From Candidatus Zipacnadia bacterium (GTDB lineage: Bacteria; Armatimonadota; Zipacnadia; Zipacnadales; Zipacnadaceae), in contig JALGTD010000025.1 of NCBI GenBank assembly GCA_029821515.1, positions 1 through 10,784 of the forward strand: 10,784 nt of DNA, read 5' to 3'. The translations under genes and the position numbers were made by a program. The notes beneath the pieces were generated by a model that was given only the letters and a program-made list of their open reading frames with translations, was not told where the DNA came from and searched no databases. Of this stretch, positions 1 through 7,244 are shown in pieces. Numbering within the stretch: the stretch's first letter is position 1; each line of letters begins with the position of its first letter.

Positions 1-195
1 GATTTCTGGTACTGCACCAAGTGCGATCGGGTAGCCAGTAATCGCACCTGCCCTCATGGTGAGGACTTTCAGATCTCGTTTAGCGGCACCAAGATTCGCA
101 AACTGATTACTGAGGGGCAAGCTCCTCCCCCGCAGATTATGCGGCCGGAGGTCTTTGAGGTCATTCAAAAGTACGACAATCCGTTTGTTTCGTAA
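1..195 (+). CDS. sat: Sulfate adenylyltransferase (ATP sulfurylase), C-terminal part only
   Basis: This is the last 64 codons of an open frame that enters from the left edge and stops with TAA at 193-195. ATP sulfurylase converts sulfate and ATP to adenylylsulfate (APS) and pyrophosphate in the cytoplasm, the first step of sulfate activation. The fragment has the family's C-terminal hallmarks: a CxxC pair followed by a CPHG segment, which forms a zinc-ribbon-like site in some bacterial and archaeal enzymes; the signature SGTKIRKLITEG; then PPPQIMRPEV, a conserved segment near the end of homodimeric Sat proteins. The ATP-binding HxGH region lies outside the window. The stop codon overlaps the Shine-Dalgarno sequence of the next gene, so the two are almost certainly co-transcribed. 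With cysC two genes downstream, the cluster makes PAPS. The identification is firm. Whether the pathway feeds assimilation or sulfation cannot be read here. Confidence 0.93.
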   Translation, partial: DFWYCTKCDRVASNRTCPHGEDFQISFSGTKIRKLITEGQAPPPQIMRPEVFEVIQKYDNPFVS

Positions 196-207
196 GGAGG
201 CAAGATC

Positions 208-1593
208 GTGTCACAAGTTAAGCGCGTTGTCGTAATCGGCTGGGATAGTGCGCCAACTGATCTGCTAACTGACCAATGGCTGGCGCAGATGCCCAATCTG
301 CGCCGGTTGGTCAATCAGGGGATAGCCGGTCCGATGCGCAGCAGTGACCCGCCCATTACGGTACCAGCCTGGACATCTATGGTCACCTCGCAAAATCCCG
401 GCCGGCTGGGCTTTTTCGGATTTCGCAACCGCAAGTCGGGGGAGTACGGCGGAATGTGGATTGCCACCGGCGCCGCCGTAAAGGTTCCGCGGATGTGGGA
501 TATCCTGGGAGAGCAGGGCCGGCGCTGCGCACTGCTAAATGTCCCCCAGACTTACCCGGTCAAACCAGTCAACGGCGTACTGGTATCCAGCTTCCTGACT
601 CCCGGGACCGACTCTGAGTATACCTACCCGCCTGACTTGAAGGGCGAGATAGAGCGGGCCGCGGATGGTTATATGATTGATTGCGAGGACTTCCGCACTG
701 ACGACAAGGACTGGCTATTGGAACAAATCTACGAAATTACCGACAAACGTTTTGCCGTGGCCAAGTATCTGCTGGAGCGCGAACAATGGGACCTATTTAT
801 GATGGTTTATATGGGCCCTGACCGCATCCAGCATGGCTTTTGGAAGTACCACGATCCCCAGCATCGCAAGTTTCAGCCCGGCAGCCGCTTCCAGAATGCG
901 CTGCGCGATTACTACAAGCATCTGGATGAGCAACTCGGCCAGCTTGCCAATATAGCCGGGGAGGACGCCGCTATCATGGTTGTTTCTGACCATGGGGCCA
1001 AGCGTATGGAGGGGTCGTTTAATGTCAATGATTGGCTGATTCAGCAGGGGCTTCTTACCCTGAAAGCCCCATTAGACACTGCGACCAAGTTCTCCACCGA
1101 TCTGGTAGATTGGTCGCGGACCACTGCCTGGGCCTGGGGCGGGTACTACTCGCGTATCTTCCTTAATGTCGCCGGCCGCGAGCCGCAGGGCATCGTAACG
1201 CCTGATGAATACGAGAGCGTCCGCGACGATCTCATTCGCCGCCTGGGACAGATAACCGATGACCGAGGCCGAGTTATGAAGACGAAAGCTCTGCGCCCGC
1301 AGGAGCTGTTCAACGGGCCATACGTTGATCAGGCCCCTGACCTGCTGGTCTATTTTGATGATTTGTACTGGCGGGCCGGACAGGGCCTGGCCAATGATAG
1401 CCTGTACAGCTTTGACACTGAAATCGGCCCTGATGATGGGGTACACGACTATGAGGGAATATTTGTCCTGGGCCTGCCCGGCCAGCAACGGGGCGAGAAA
1501 GTACACCGCCAGCTTATGGATGTAGCCCCCACCGTACTGAAGTTGCTGGGAGTTGATGTCCCGCCCAGTTTTGAGGGTACAGCGGTCGTGTAG
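208..1593 (+). CDS. Alkaline-phosphatase-superfamily phosphodiesterase / nucleotide pyrophosphatase-like protein
   Basis: A 461-residue protein of the type I phosphodiesterase/nucleotide pyrophosphatase branch of the AlkP superfamily (COG3379-like). The start is GTG at 208, preceded by AAGGAGG at 194-200. The two-metal active site can be followed in order: Asp13 in GWDSAP, nucleophile Thr51 in DPPITVPAWTSM, Asp205 and His209 in GPDRIQHG, Asp261-His262 in VVSDHGA, and His413 in DGVHDYEG. No signal peptide or membrane segment is visible, so it is probably cytoplasmic. The C-terminal DVAPTVLKLLGV segment is typical of the family. It sits between sat and cysC, 12 bases after the sat stop. Inference: it may hydrolyse a phosphodiester or phosphosulfate-linked nucleotide tied to APS/PAPS turnover. 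Family members range from phosphodiesterases to phosphatases and phosphoglycerate mutases, so the substrate is open. The superfamily call is secure and the role is not. Confidence 0.9.
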   Translation: MSQVKRVVVIGWDSAPTDLLTDQWLAQMPNLRRLVNQGIAGPMRSSDPPITVPAWTSMVTSQNPGRLGFFGFRNRKSGEYGGMWIATGAAVKVPRMWDILGEQGRRCALLNVPQTYPVKPVNGVLVSSFLTPGTDSEYTYPPDLKGEIERAADGYMIDCEDFRTDDKDWLLEQIYEITDKRFAVAKYLLEREQWDLFMMVYMGPDRIQHGFWKYHDPQHRKFQPGSRFQNALRDYYKHLDEQLGQLANIAGEDAAIMVVSDHGAKRMEGSFNVNDWLIQQGLLTLKAPLDTATKFSTDLVDWSRTTAWAWGGYYSRIFLNVAGREPQGIVTPDEYESVRDDLIRRLGQITDDRGRVMKTKALRPQELFNGPYVDQAPDLLVYFDDLYWRAGQGLANDSLYSFDTEIGPDDGVHDYEGIFVLGLPGQQRGEKVHRQLMDVAPTVLKLLGVDVPPSFEGTAVV

Positions 1594-1662
1594 AGGACTC
1601 TTGACTGTTGGGCTGTCCGAGTAGCAAAGCTCATCAGCATATTGCAAGGAGAGCAGACAATT

Positions 1663-2199
1663 ATGAACGCCCGTGGCATAGTAATTTGGTTTACCGGTGT
1701 GCCCGCTTCGGGCAAGTCAACTATCGCTGCGGCAGTACAGAAGGAGCTATCTGCCCGTGGGCTGGCGGTCGAGAATCTGGACTCAGATCAGGTGCGGGCC
1801 AACCTTAGCCCCAATCTGGGCTATACAGTAGAGGCCCGAGATGAGAATACCAGGCGCCTGGCCTGGATGAGCCAGATGCTATCGAAGCATGGGATCAATG
1901 TTATCGTCGCGGCGGTCTCCCCTCTGCGTTCTCATCGCGACAGAGCGCGGCAGTGGTGTGAGCAGTTTGTGGAGGTCTTTGTGGATTGTCCCACAGAGGT
2001 TTGCCAACAGCGCGACCCCAAGGGGCTGTATGCCCGTGCCGCTCGCGGCGAGGTTAATGACATTGCTGGTCTGCATATGCCCTATGAGGCACCCAACGGC
2101 GCGGAAGTGCACTGTCCGACGCATCGTGCCACTGTGGACGAGTGTGCCCAGGCAGTGCTAGATAAACTTGAGGAGATAAACTGCCTTCACCTGCTCTGA
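1663..2199 (+). CDS. cysC: Adenylylsulfate (APS) kinase
   Basis: A 178-residue protein, the usual length for a stand-alone CysC. It phosphorylates APS with ATP to give PAPS in the cytoplasm, following the Sat reaction encoded upstream. A P-loop GVPASGKST lies near residues 13-21. LDSDQVRANLSPNLGY corresponds to the family's LDGDxxR...LGF segment. The substrate and lid region reads DPKGLYARA, followed by GLHMPYEAP, both diagnostic. The chosen start is ATG 1663 with AAGGAG at 1646-1651. A TTG at 1642 is in frame but lies before that ribosome binding site. A 69-base gap separates it from the phosphodiesterase, with no convincing promoter or terminator in it, so co-transcription with sat is likely. 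The gene ends 37 bases from the stop of the convergent transporter gene. No PAPS reductase or sulfotransferase is in the window, so the fate of PAPS is unknown. Confidence 0.93.
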   Translation: MNARGIVIWFTGVPASGKSTIAAAVQKELSARGLAVENLDSDQVRANLSPNLGYTVEARDENTRRLAWMSQMLSKHGINVIVAAVSPLRSHRDRARQWCEQFVEVFVDCPTEVCQQRDPKGLYARAARGEVNDIAGLHMPYEAPNGAEVHCPTHRATVDECAQAVLDKLEEINCLHLL

Positions 2200-2236
2200 C
2201 TGCCAAGAATCTCCAACCGCGACCCTGACGAGCAGA

Positions 2237-4222
2237 CTAGCCGAACCACACACCCCAGCGCAGGAAGGGGCCACCCAAAGCGGCAGATAGCAGCCCCCAG
2301 ATTAGCCCGGCAGTGACGAAATGCCCCAACGCAAAGCCGAGGAAGCAGGGCAGGGCCTTCAGGTAGAGCTTGCTGCCGCCGTAGCGGAGTATCAGGGTCT
2401 TCAAAAGCCATACCACCAGGAACGGTGCCCACACCAGGCTGTCGTAGGCCGAGGCAACGGCATAGCCGATTGGATATAAGGGGAAACTGAGCCATTGGGA
2501 ACGCGCCGCCGCCAGTGCCGCGCCCAACAGTCCGCCAAAGCAGGTAGCCACGATCCGCGGCATATCCGGCGGCACGGCGACCTCCGCGCCATGCAGCACC
2601 CTTAGATACTCCTGCTGGGCGGTGGGCCACCCCCAAATGCCGCCGCGAAGGCCAAGGCCGCCTTTGAGGTAGTAGGGCTGGAGGTGAAAGATGAAGCCAG
2701 CAACCGCGCCAAAGCCGATGCCGAGCATGACGGCCCAGGCCACCTGTCGCCAATTCACCCCGGTCTGCTGGCCCAGGTTTATGCCTTCGATCTCATAACC
2801 GGAGACCGTCGGGAAGTATCCGCGCGACAGAAACTGCATCATGGCGAAAATGGTGGGCGAAGCCAGAGCAGCTCCCGAGCCAATGATCCGCTCCTGACCA
2901 AGGAAGTTCCAGATGACATTGTGTTGCTGTCCGTAAGGGAAGGCCCACACCAAGGGTATGCCAGTCTCGGCGCGGAGCCGCCCGTAGGTGATCGCAACGA
3001 TGAGCAGTATTCCCAGGTACAAACCAGCCAGCCACGGCTGCATCCCCGCACCAGTCATGAACATCATCAGTGCAATAACACCAGCGATTACTCCAAGAAG
3101 CAGCCAACGTTGGGAGGGCTTGCCATTGTGGCTGGCGCCGCCCTCAGCCAACCACCCGCGCGCTGCCTGGCCGAAGGCCTTGCGCCCCTTCCACAGTAGG
3201 ATCAGCCCCAGTACCAGGTAGACGCCGATGCCTTGCTCCTGGGGAAAGGGCATCCCGCTGAGTCGATAGCCGGCTACCGCCATCAGCAGGGCTTGCAGTT
3301 TGTGAAACAGGCAGAAGAACCAGATGGAGAAGGCAAGCTCGGTCGAGACCAGATAGCCTAAGCCGATCAGGCCTGGGCGCAGCCGTGCTGTCATGGGGAA
3401 GACTGCCGTCCACGGCTGGGCCGTGACCTGCCGGCCTATGGTTATTTGCAGCGCGCCCATATTACCACCAAAAAAGACGGCGCGCACTATATTGATGAGA
3501 TTGAGCACTGCAGCCGTGCCTATGCCTATCCAGGTCGCAGGGTTACGGAAGAAGGAAGTCGTGGTGCTCGGCTTGAGTATCTCCAGCGGCAGCCGAACCA
3601 GGGGAAAGACCAGTCGCTCGTGATGAATCCAGCCTTCAGAGAACAGAAGCATCAGGCACAGCAGTGTCCCGCCAAACACCATGAAGAAGCCAGTCCAGGC
3701 AGCTATGGGGACTGCCCAGGCACCCCAGGGGACAGTGCCAAAGGGCGAAGCCTCGTAGAGCCACTGATGGATGAGCGGGTCGGTGGGGGAGAGCCAGCCC
3801 GGGATCGTGCGGGCGAGCTGCTCGAGAGGTGCGGCCGGCGTTGAGAAGTAATGGGGAACACTGATGCACGAGATGAGAAAGCGGATGATCCCGCAGCCGA
3901 ACATAGTGGTGGCTATGGTCACCAGCAGATAGACGATGACCAGTTCGCCGTTGGAGAGTTTGCGGACAAACGGCACTCGCCGTAGCAGAGGATTTAGGAC
4001 TAGTAGCAGTAAGAACGCAGCCAGGCCGGGGATGGCCGGCACCGCCTCGGTGACCTGGCAGGCCAGTACTACTATCTCCGCCTGGCGTATCCAGTAACCC
4101 AGAATCCAGGTCAGGCCCAGGCCTACCAGCAACATTCCTAACAGTCGGATGCGGCCAGGGCTTTTGGGGCTCTGAGCAGATGCCTCAGACTGGGTGGAGT
4201 CGCACGACTCCTCAAGTGGCAT
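2237..4222 (-). CDS. OPT-like polytopic membrane transporter (DUF6785/DUF6784 type)
   Basis: A protein of about 661 residues with roughly a dozen hydrophobic segments, the first near residues 26-44 and others near 63-81, 92-115 and 167-194. It is therefore an inner-membrane protein. The segment WIHHERLVFPLVRLPLEIL (198-216) and the later LRAETGIPLVWAFPYG resemble the OPT-like family annotated as DUF6785/DUF6784. Classical OPT proteins move oligopeptides or metal chelates; the substrate of this subfamily is not established. The chosen start is ATG 4222-4220, which overlaps the aldolase stop by 11 bases and leaves a short polar Ser/Glu/Gln-rich N-terminal tail. The frame stays open to 4309, but that extension lies inside the aldolase. 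No strong Shine-Dalgarno precedes 4222, so translational coupling is likely; ATG 4135 is an alternative. As last gene of the six-gene operon it probably imports, or less likely exports, the pathway's substrate. Confidence 0.8.
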   Translation of the reverse strand: MPLEESCDSTQSEASAQSPKSPGRIRLLGMLLVGLGLTWILGYWIRQAEIVVLACQVTEAVPAIPGLAAFLLLLVLNPLLRRVPFVRKLSNGELVIVYLLVTIATTMFGCGIIRFLISCISVPHYFSTPAAPLEQLARTIPGWLSPTDPLIHQWLYEASPFGTVPWGAWAVPIAAWTGFFMVFGGTLLCLMLLFSEGWIHHERLVFPLVRLPLEILKPSTTTSFFRNPATWIGIGTAAVLNLINIVRAVFFGGNMGALQITIGRQVTAQPWTAVFPMTARLRPGLIGLGYLVSTELAFSIWFFCLFHKLQALLMAVAGYRLSGMPFPQEQGIGVYLVLGLILLWKGRKAFGQAARGWLAEGGASHNGKPSQRWLLLGVIAGVIALMMFMTGAGMQPWLAGLYLGILLIVAITYGRLRAETGIPLVWAFPYGQQHNVIWNFLGQERIIGSGAALASPTIFAMMQFLSRGYFPTVSGYEIEGINLGQQTGVNWRQVAWAVMLGIGFGAVAGFIFHLQPYYLKGGLGLRGGIWGWPTAQQEYLRVLHGAEVAVPPDMPRIVATCFGGLLGAALAAARSQWLSFPLYPIGYAVASAYDSLVWAPFLVVWLLKTLILRYGGSKLYLKALPCFLGFALGHFVTAGLIWGLLSAALGGPFLRWGVWFG

Positions 4223-5258
4223 ATCGCTGGTAGTTGAACAGGTGGTAGAAGTCCTTGCAGCGCTCGCGGACGGCAGCAAACCAGGCATCGCGGCGCGGGG
4301 GATTGGCAACCATTGCCAGCTTGGGCTTTATGGGCAGCTCATTTTCACCATAGTCGGGCGAACCAGCCAGTGGGCCAAGCACTCCGCCAGCAACCAGCTC
4401 TTCGATTTCGGACGGGCTGAAGATGTTACCGATATTGCGCAGTACCTCTCGGGCCACCGCCTGACCGCCGTTGACGGCCAGTGTGGTGTAAATATTGACC
4501 TTGACAAAGCCGTCGCCGGGAAGCTTAGCCAGCGATGCTGGCCCCAGCGAGGAGGTGCCATGCAGGCAGAGGATATTGCCCACTGTGGAGCTTATCTCCC
4601 GAGCCCGCTGGGAGTTGTACTTCACCTCGTCAATGGTAGCACGGTGCTCGGTGCCGACGTTGGGAACGATGATGTCCACGCCTGTCTGTTCCAGGAAGCG
4701 CTGGGCGTGGGCAACCGTCGTCGTCTCATTCTTTACCGATCCGCTGTCCGCTTCATATATCTCGTCTACAGCGCCTTCTACAATCACTCGTCCGGAGACC
4801 TTATCCACGTATTCGGCAGTGAGTTTGATATTCTCCTCAAAGGGTCGCTCACTGGCGTCGAACATCACTCCAGCAAACTGGTCAGCAAAGTCATTCAGGA
4901 TATCACTGTCCAGCCAGGGAAAAGCATGGTCAAGATGCGGCAGGATGCGCAGTTTGCCGTAGGGACTGTCTTCGCCGGAAAAAACCTCCAGGTCAGAGAA
5001 CATAAGGCGGATGCCCAACACCGGATCGCCGCAGGCGCTGATCAGCGTCATCTGCCCCCGGGGCGGATAGCGAACTGTCCAGGCAGGCAGGACCGGCACA
5101 TCCTCCACGCCCACTTCCTGCGCTACCTCCAGCGCCGCAGCCAGGATAGCCTCCAGCGTCTCGCGATCCTCACAGCAAAACACTGGCAGAGCCACGCCCA
5201 ACTCGGCTGCCTCCTGGTAGACATCCTTGACCTGCTGGTAATCCGTTACTATTGGCAT
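4212..5258 (-). CDS. Class II (zinc-dependent) aldolase, ketose-bisphosphate aldolase family
   Basis: A 348-residue cytoplasmic protein with the class II fructose/tagatose-bisphosphate aldolase layout. Catalytic Asp110 and zinc ligand His111 lie in HLDHAF, followed by FDASERPFEENI (133-144, the family's IDGSxxPFEENI). Next come VDIIVPNVGTEH with zinc ligand His205, CLHGTSS with zinc ligand His233, and KVNIYT (253-258, the family's KINVxT). These enzymes cleave ketose phosphates to two smaller carbonyl compounds. Two usual phosphate-contact positions differ: Arg206 replaces the Gly after His205, and HGTSS replaces HGGSG. The true substrate may therefore not be an ordinary sugar bisphosphate. 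Start ATG 5258-5256 follows AAGGTG about 5 bases upstream. It lies 83 bases after the NAD-type SDR and overlaps the transporter start. The family call is secure; the substrate is unknown. Confidence 0.87.
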   Translation of the reverse strand: MPIVTDYQQVKDVYQEAAELGVALPVFCCEDRETLEAILAAALEVAQEVGVEDVPVLPAWTVRYPPRGQMTLISACGDPVLGIRLMFSDLEVFSGEDSPYGKLRILPHLDHAFPWLDSDILNDFADQFAGVMFDASERPFEENIKLTAEYVDKVSGRVIVEGAVDEIYEADSGSVKNETTTVAHAQRFLEQTGVDIIVPNVGTEHRATIDEVKYNSQRAREISSTVGNILCLHGTSSLGPASLAKLPGDGFVKVNIYTTLAVNGGQAVAREVLRNIGNIFSPSEIEELVAGGVLGPLAGSPDYGENELPIKPKLAMVANPPRRDAWFAAVRERCKDFYHLFNYQRYAT

Positions 5259-5278
5259 AGGAGCACCTTCTTAGTGAA

Positions 5279-5297
5279 TATTGTAGGCAGTATTGTA
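5279..5297. repeat. Short tandem direct repeat TATTGTA in the SDR-aldolase gap
   Basis: Two copies of TATTGTA (5279-5285 and 5291-5297) are separated by GGCAG, giving a 12-base period. On the transcribed minus strand each reads TACAATA, resembling a -10 box. They lie in the largest gap inside the operon, just upstream of the aldolase ribosome binding site. No good -35 box sits at the right distance from either copy, so an internal promoter is only a possibility. Chance is also plausible. Confidence 0.3.
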
Positions 5298-5341
5298 TGT
5301 CGAGCATTAACGAACTGGCGAAGTCGGCCTGCACGGGCGAG

Positions 5342-6124
5342 TCAGTGCATCACTGCGCCGCCCGAGACATTGATCGCCTGCCCAGTGATGTAATCGGCAT
5401 CATCGCTGGCCAGGAAGACGGCAACGCGGGCCACCTCTTCCGCCTTGCCGATCCGCCCCATCGGAATCTTACTGGCGAAATACGGCATAACTTCGCCGGG
5501 TTGCAGATCACGCTTGCGCGCGTAGTCTTCGATTTGTGTATCCCACATTGGCGTACGAACAACGCCCGGACATATTGCATTGACTCGTATTCCTTCACCG
5601 GCAAACTCGACCGCCAGCGACTGGGTAAGGCCAATAACGCCAAACTTGCTGGCACAATAAGCCGCGTAATGGCTGTTGCCTACCCGGCCCGACTGCGAGG
5701 ACATATTGATAATGACGCCGCGGTTGCGCGGTAGCATCCGCCGGATAGCCGCCTGACAGCCCAGAAAGGCCCCCTTGAGATTGACCTCCAGAGTCTGGTC
5801 CCAAATCCGTTCCGTGCATTCCAGAAACGGCAAAATGTAGGAGACGCCGGCGTTATTCACCCAGATTGCCAGCGGTCCCAGCTTCTGTTCGACCTGGTCA
5901 GCAGCCTGTTCCACGTCACCCTGGTCAGTTACATCACAGGCCACAGCGATCGCCTGACCGCCGCTGCCTCGTATCTCCTCGGCAACCTGTTGGGCAGCCT
6001 CATCCTGAATGTCCATCACTCCCACGAGGGCTCCTTCTTCGGCAAAGCGGCCACAAATTGTCGCCCCAATACCTCTGCCCCCACCGGTCACAACCGCCAC
6101 TCGATTCTCAAGTTTACCGCTCAT
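5342..6124 (-). CDS. NAD-type short-chain dehydrogenase/reductase (SDR)
   Basis: A 260-residue classical SDR that oxidises or reduces a hydroxyl/carbonyl group with a nicotinamide cofactor in the cytoplasm. The cofactor motif TGGGRGIG spans 13-20. Asp38 at the end of the second strand (VMDIQ) points to NAD rather than NADP. NNAG is at 90-93, the catalytic Ser is at about 143 (NMSSQSG), and YCASK carries Tyr156 and Lys160. Near the C-terminus, YITGQAINVSGG is typical of sugar or polyol dehydrogenases of this class. Start ATG 6124-6122 follows GGAGGG about 5 bases upstream. It is the fourth gene of the operon, 46 bases after the zinc dehydrogenase and 83 before the aldolase. A step that makes or removes the keto group used by the aldolase is a reasonable inference. 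The substrate cannot be read from sequence. Confidence 0.9.
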   Translation of the reverse strand: MSGKLENRVAVVTGGGRGIGATICGRFAEEGALVGVMDIQDEAAQQVAEEIRGSGGQAIAVACDVTDQGDVEQAADQVEQKLGPLAIWVNNAGVSYILPFLECTERIWDQTLEVNLKGAFLGCQAAIRRMLPRNRGVIINMSSQSGRVGNSHYAAYCASKFGVIGLTQSLAVEFAGEGIRVNAICPGVVRTPMWDTQIEDYARKRDLQPGEVMPYFASKIPMGRIGKAEEVARVAVFLASDDADYITGQAINVSGGAVMH

Positions 6125-6170
6125 AAGTTCCCTCCATATTGTCCGGACATATCGTCGCAGGCAATCTTCC

Positions 6171-7223
6171 TCACAGCTCCCGACTCGGTGGGAAGACCAG
6201 TACCTTCAAAGACTGCTTTTCTTTCATCAACTGCAGCCCTTGATGGATATTCTTTAGCGAGACCCGGTGCGTGATGATCTTCTGGTAGTCAATCTGGCCT
6301 GCAGCCAGCAGCTCGACAGCCTTCTGGACATGCTCGGGGCGTGAGTCAGATGCCCCAGACACCTGCAGTTCCCCGTAGTGGATGATGCGGCTATCGAGAG
6401 TAACATCTGACTTGCCGCTCGGCAGGCTGGCGAAGAAACTCACGGCGCCGCCCTTGCGTGCGTAGTTAATTGATTCTTCCATTGGGCGAGCGGCCGGGGC
6501 AGCAACAATGACGACATCCGCGCCCAACTCCGCCGTGTGCTGCTTGACAATGGCCGCAACGTCTCCCTGGGATCCATCAATGACCACGATATCTTCGAAC
6601 TCGCGAATCATTGACAAGCGGGGTTCGGTTAGCTCAACAATCATCACCTGTGCGGCACCCAGCGCCTTGGCCACCTCAACGTGAATCGCACCCAGCGGCC
6701 CACCGCCAATAATCAGCACACTGTCGCCATCGCCAACACCAACAATCTGTTGAGCATTGATCGCGCAACTCATTGGCTCAGACAGGGCAGCCGCCTCGTC
6801 GGGAACCTCCGGCGGGACCTTCACCGCATTACCGCCAGCCAGCGCCTGGGGTGGTATCGCCATAAGCTCGGCAAAGGCGCCGTCGGCGGCCAGACCAATC
6901 GGAAGCGAATTGGGACAGAGGTTGCCCAGGCCCATCGCACAGTACGGACAGTCCCCGCAGGCCACAGTGGTTGCAAGAGTGATCCTTTCGCCTTCGGCGA
7001 AGCCCTCAACATCTGCGCCAGCGTGGACGACATGTCCAACCATTTCGTGCCCGATGACTCGGCCCGGCCTGGCTCGATGATGCCCAATGGTCGCTAATTT
7101 GAGGTCAGTGCCACAAATCGCACAACAATGCACCTGCACGATGACGTTATCATCAGTCGCAGCAGGCTCAGGCCGATTCTCTACGCGAATATCTCCTGGG
7201 CCATAATAGATTGCAGCTTTCAT
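6171..7223 (-). CDS. Zinc-dependent medium-chain dehydrogenase (polyol/threonine dehydrogenase type)
   Basis: A 350-residue cytoplasmic MDR alcohol dehydrogenase. Catalytic zinc residues are Cys37 in CGTD, His59-Glu60 in GHE, and a further candidate, Glu149 in SEP. The structural-zinc lobe has the complete four-cysteine set Cys89, Cys92, Cys95 and Cys103. The Rossmann motif GGGPLG is at 173-178, and acidic Glu197 after the second strand favours NAD. The overall pattern is closest to sorbitol, galactitol-1-phosphate and threonine dehydrogenases, which oxidise a secondary hydroxyl to a ketone. Start ATG 7223-7221 has GAGGAG about 9 bases upstream. It lies 21 bases after the aminotransferase stop and 46 bases before the next SDR, as expected inside an operon. 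With the aldolase downstream it could oxidise a polyol or hydroxy acid to the ketose that is cleaved. The family is secure; the substrate is inferred only broadly. Confidence 0.92.
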   Translation of the reverse strand: MKAAIYYGPGDIRVENRPEPAATDDNVIVQVHCCAICGTDLKLATIGHHRARPGRVIGHEMVGHVVHAGADVEGFAEGERITLATTVACGDCPYCAMGLGNLCPNSLPIGLAADGAFAELMAIPPQALAGGNAVKVPPEVPDEAAALSEPMSCAINAQQIVGVGDGDSVLIIGGGPLGAIHVEVAKALGAAQVMIVELTEPRLSMIREFEDIVVIDGSQGDVAAIVKQHTAELGADVVIVAAPAARPMEESINYARKGGAVSFFASLPSGKSDVTLDSRIIHYGELQVSGASDSRPEHVQKAVELLAAGQIDYQKIITHRVSLKNIHQGLQLMKEKQSLKVLVFPPSREL

Positions 7224-7244
7224 CTGATAAGACTCCTCACACGA

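Noticed and set aside
1072..1647. A 191-codon minus-strand frame opposite the end of the phosphodiesterase gene
   Set aside because: The + strand there encodes the conserved third metal His413 and the family C-terminus. The opposite frame has no motif or ribosome binding site.
2187..2753. A 188-codon minus-strand frame overlapping the transporter's C-terminal part
   Set aside because: It is very rich in Arg, Gly and Trp, as expected for an out-of-frame reading of a GC-rich gene. The transporter frame keeps regular membrane helices through this stretch.
4223..4309. N-terminal extension of the transporter to 4309
   Set aside because: It would lie wholly inside the aldolase gene and add 29 residues without membrane or family character. 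ATG 4222 gives a normal short overlap.
4194..5393. A 399-codon open frame on the + strand opposite the aldolase gene
   Set aside because: The minus-strand frame carries the ordered catalytic motifs of class II aldolases, a ribosome binding site and operon context. The + frame has no recognisable motif and runs into the flanking genes, so it is a shadow.
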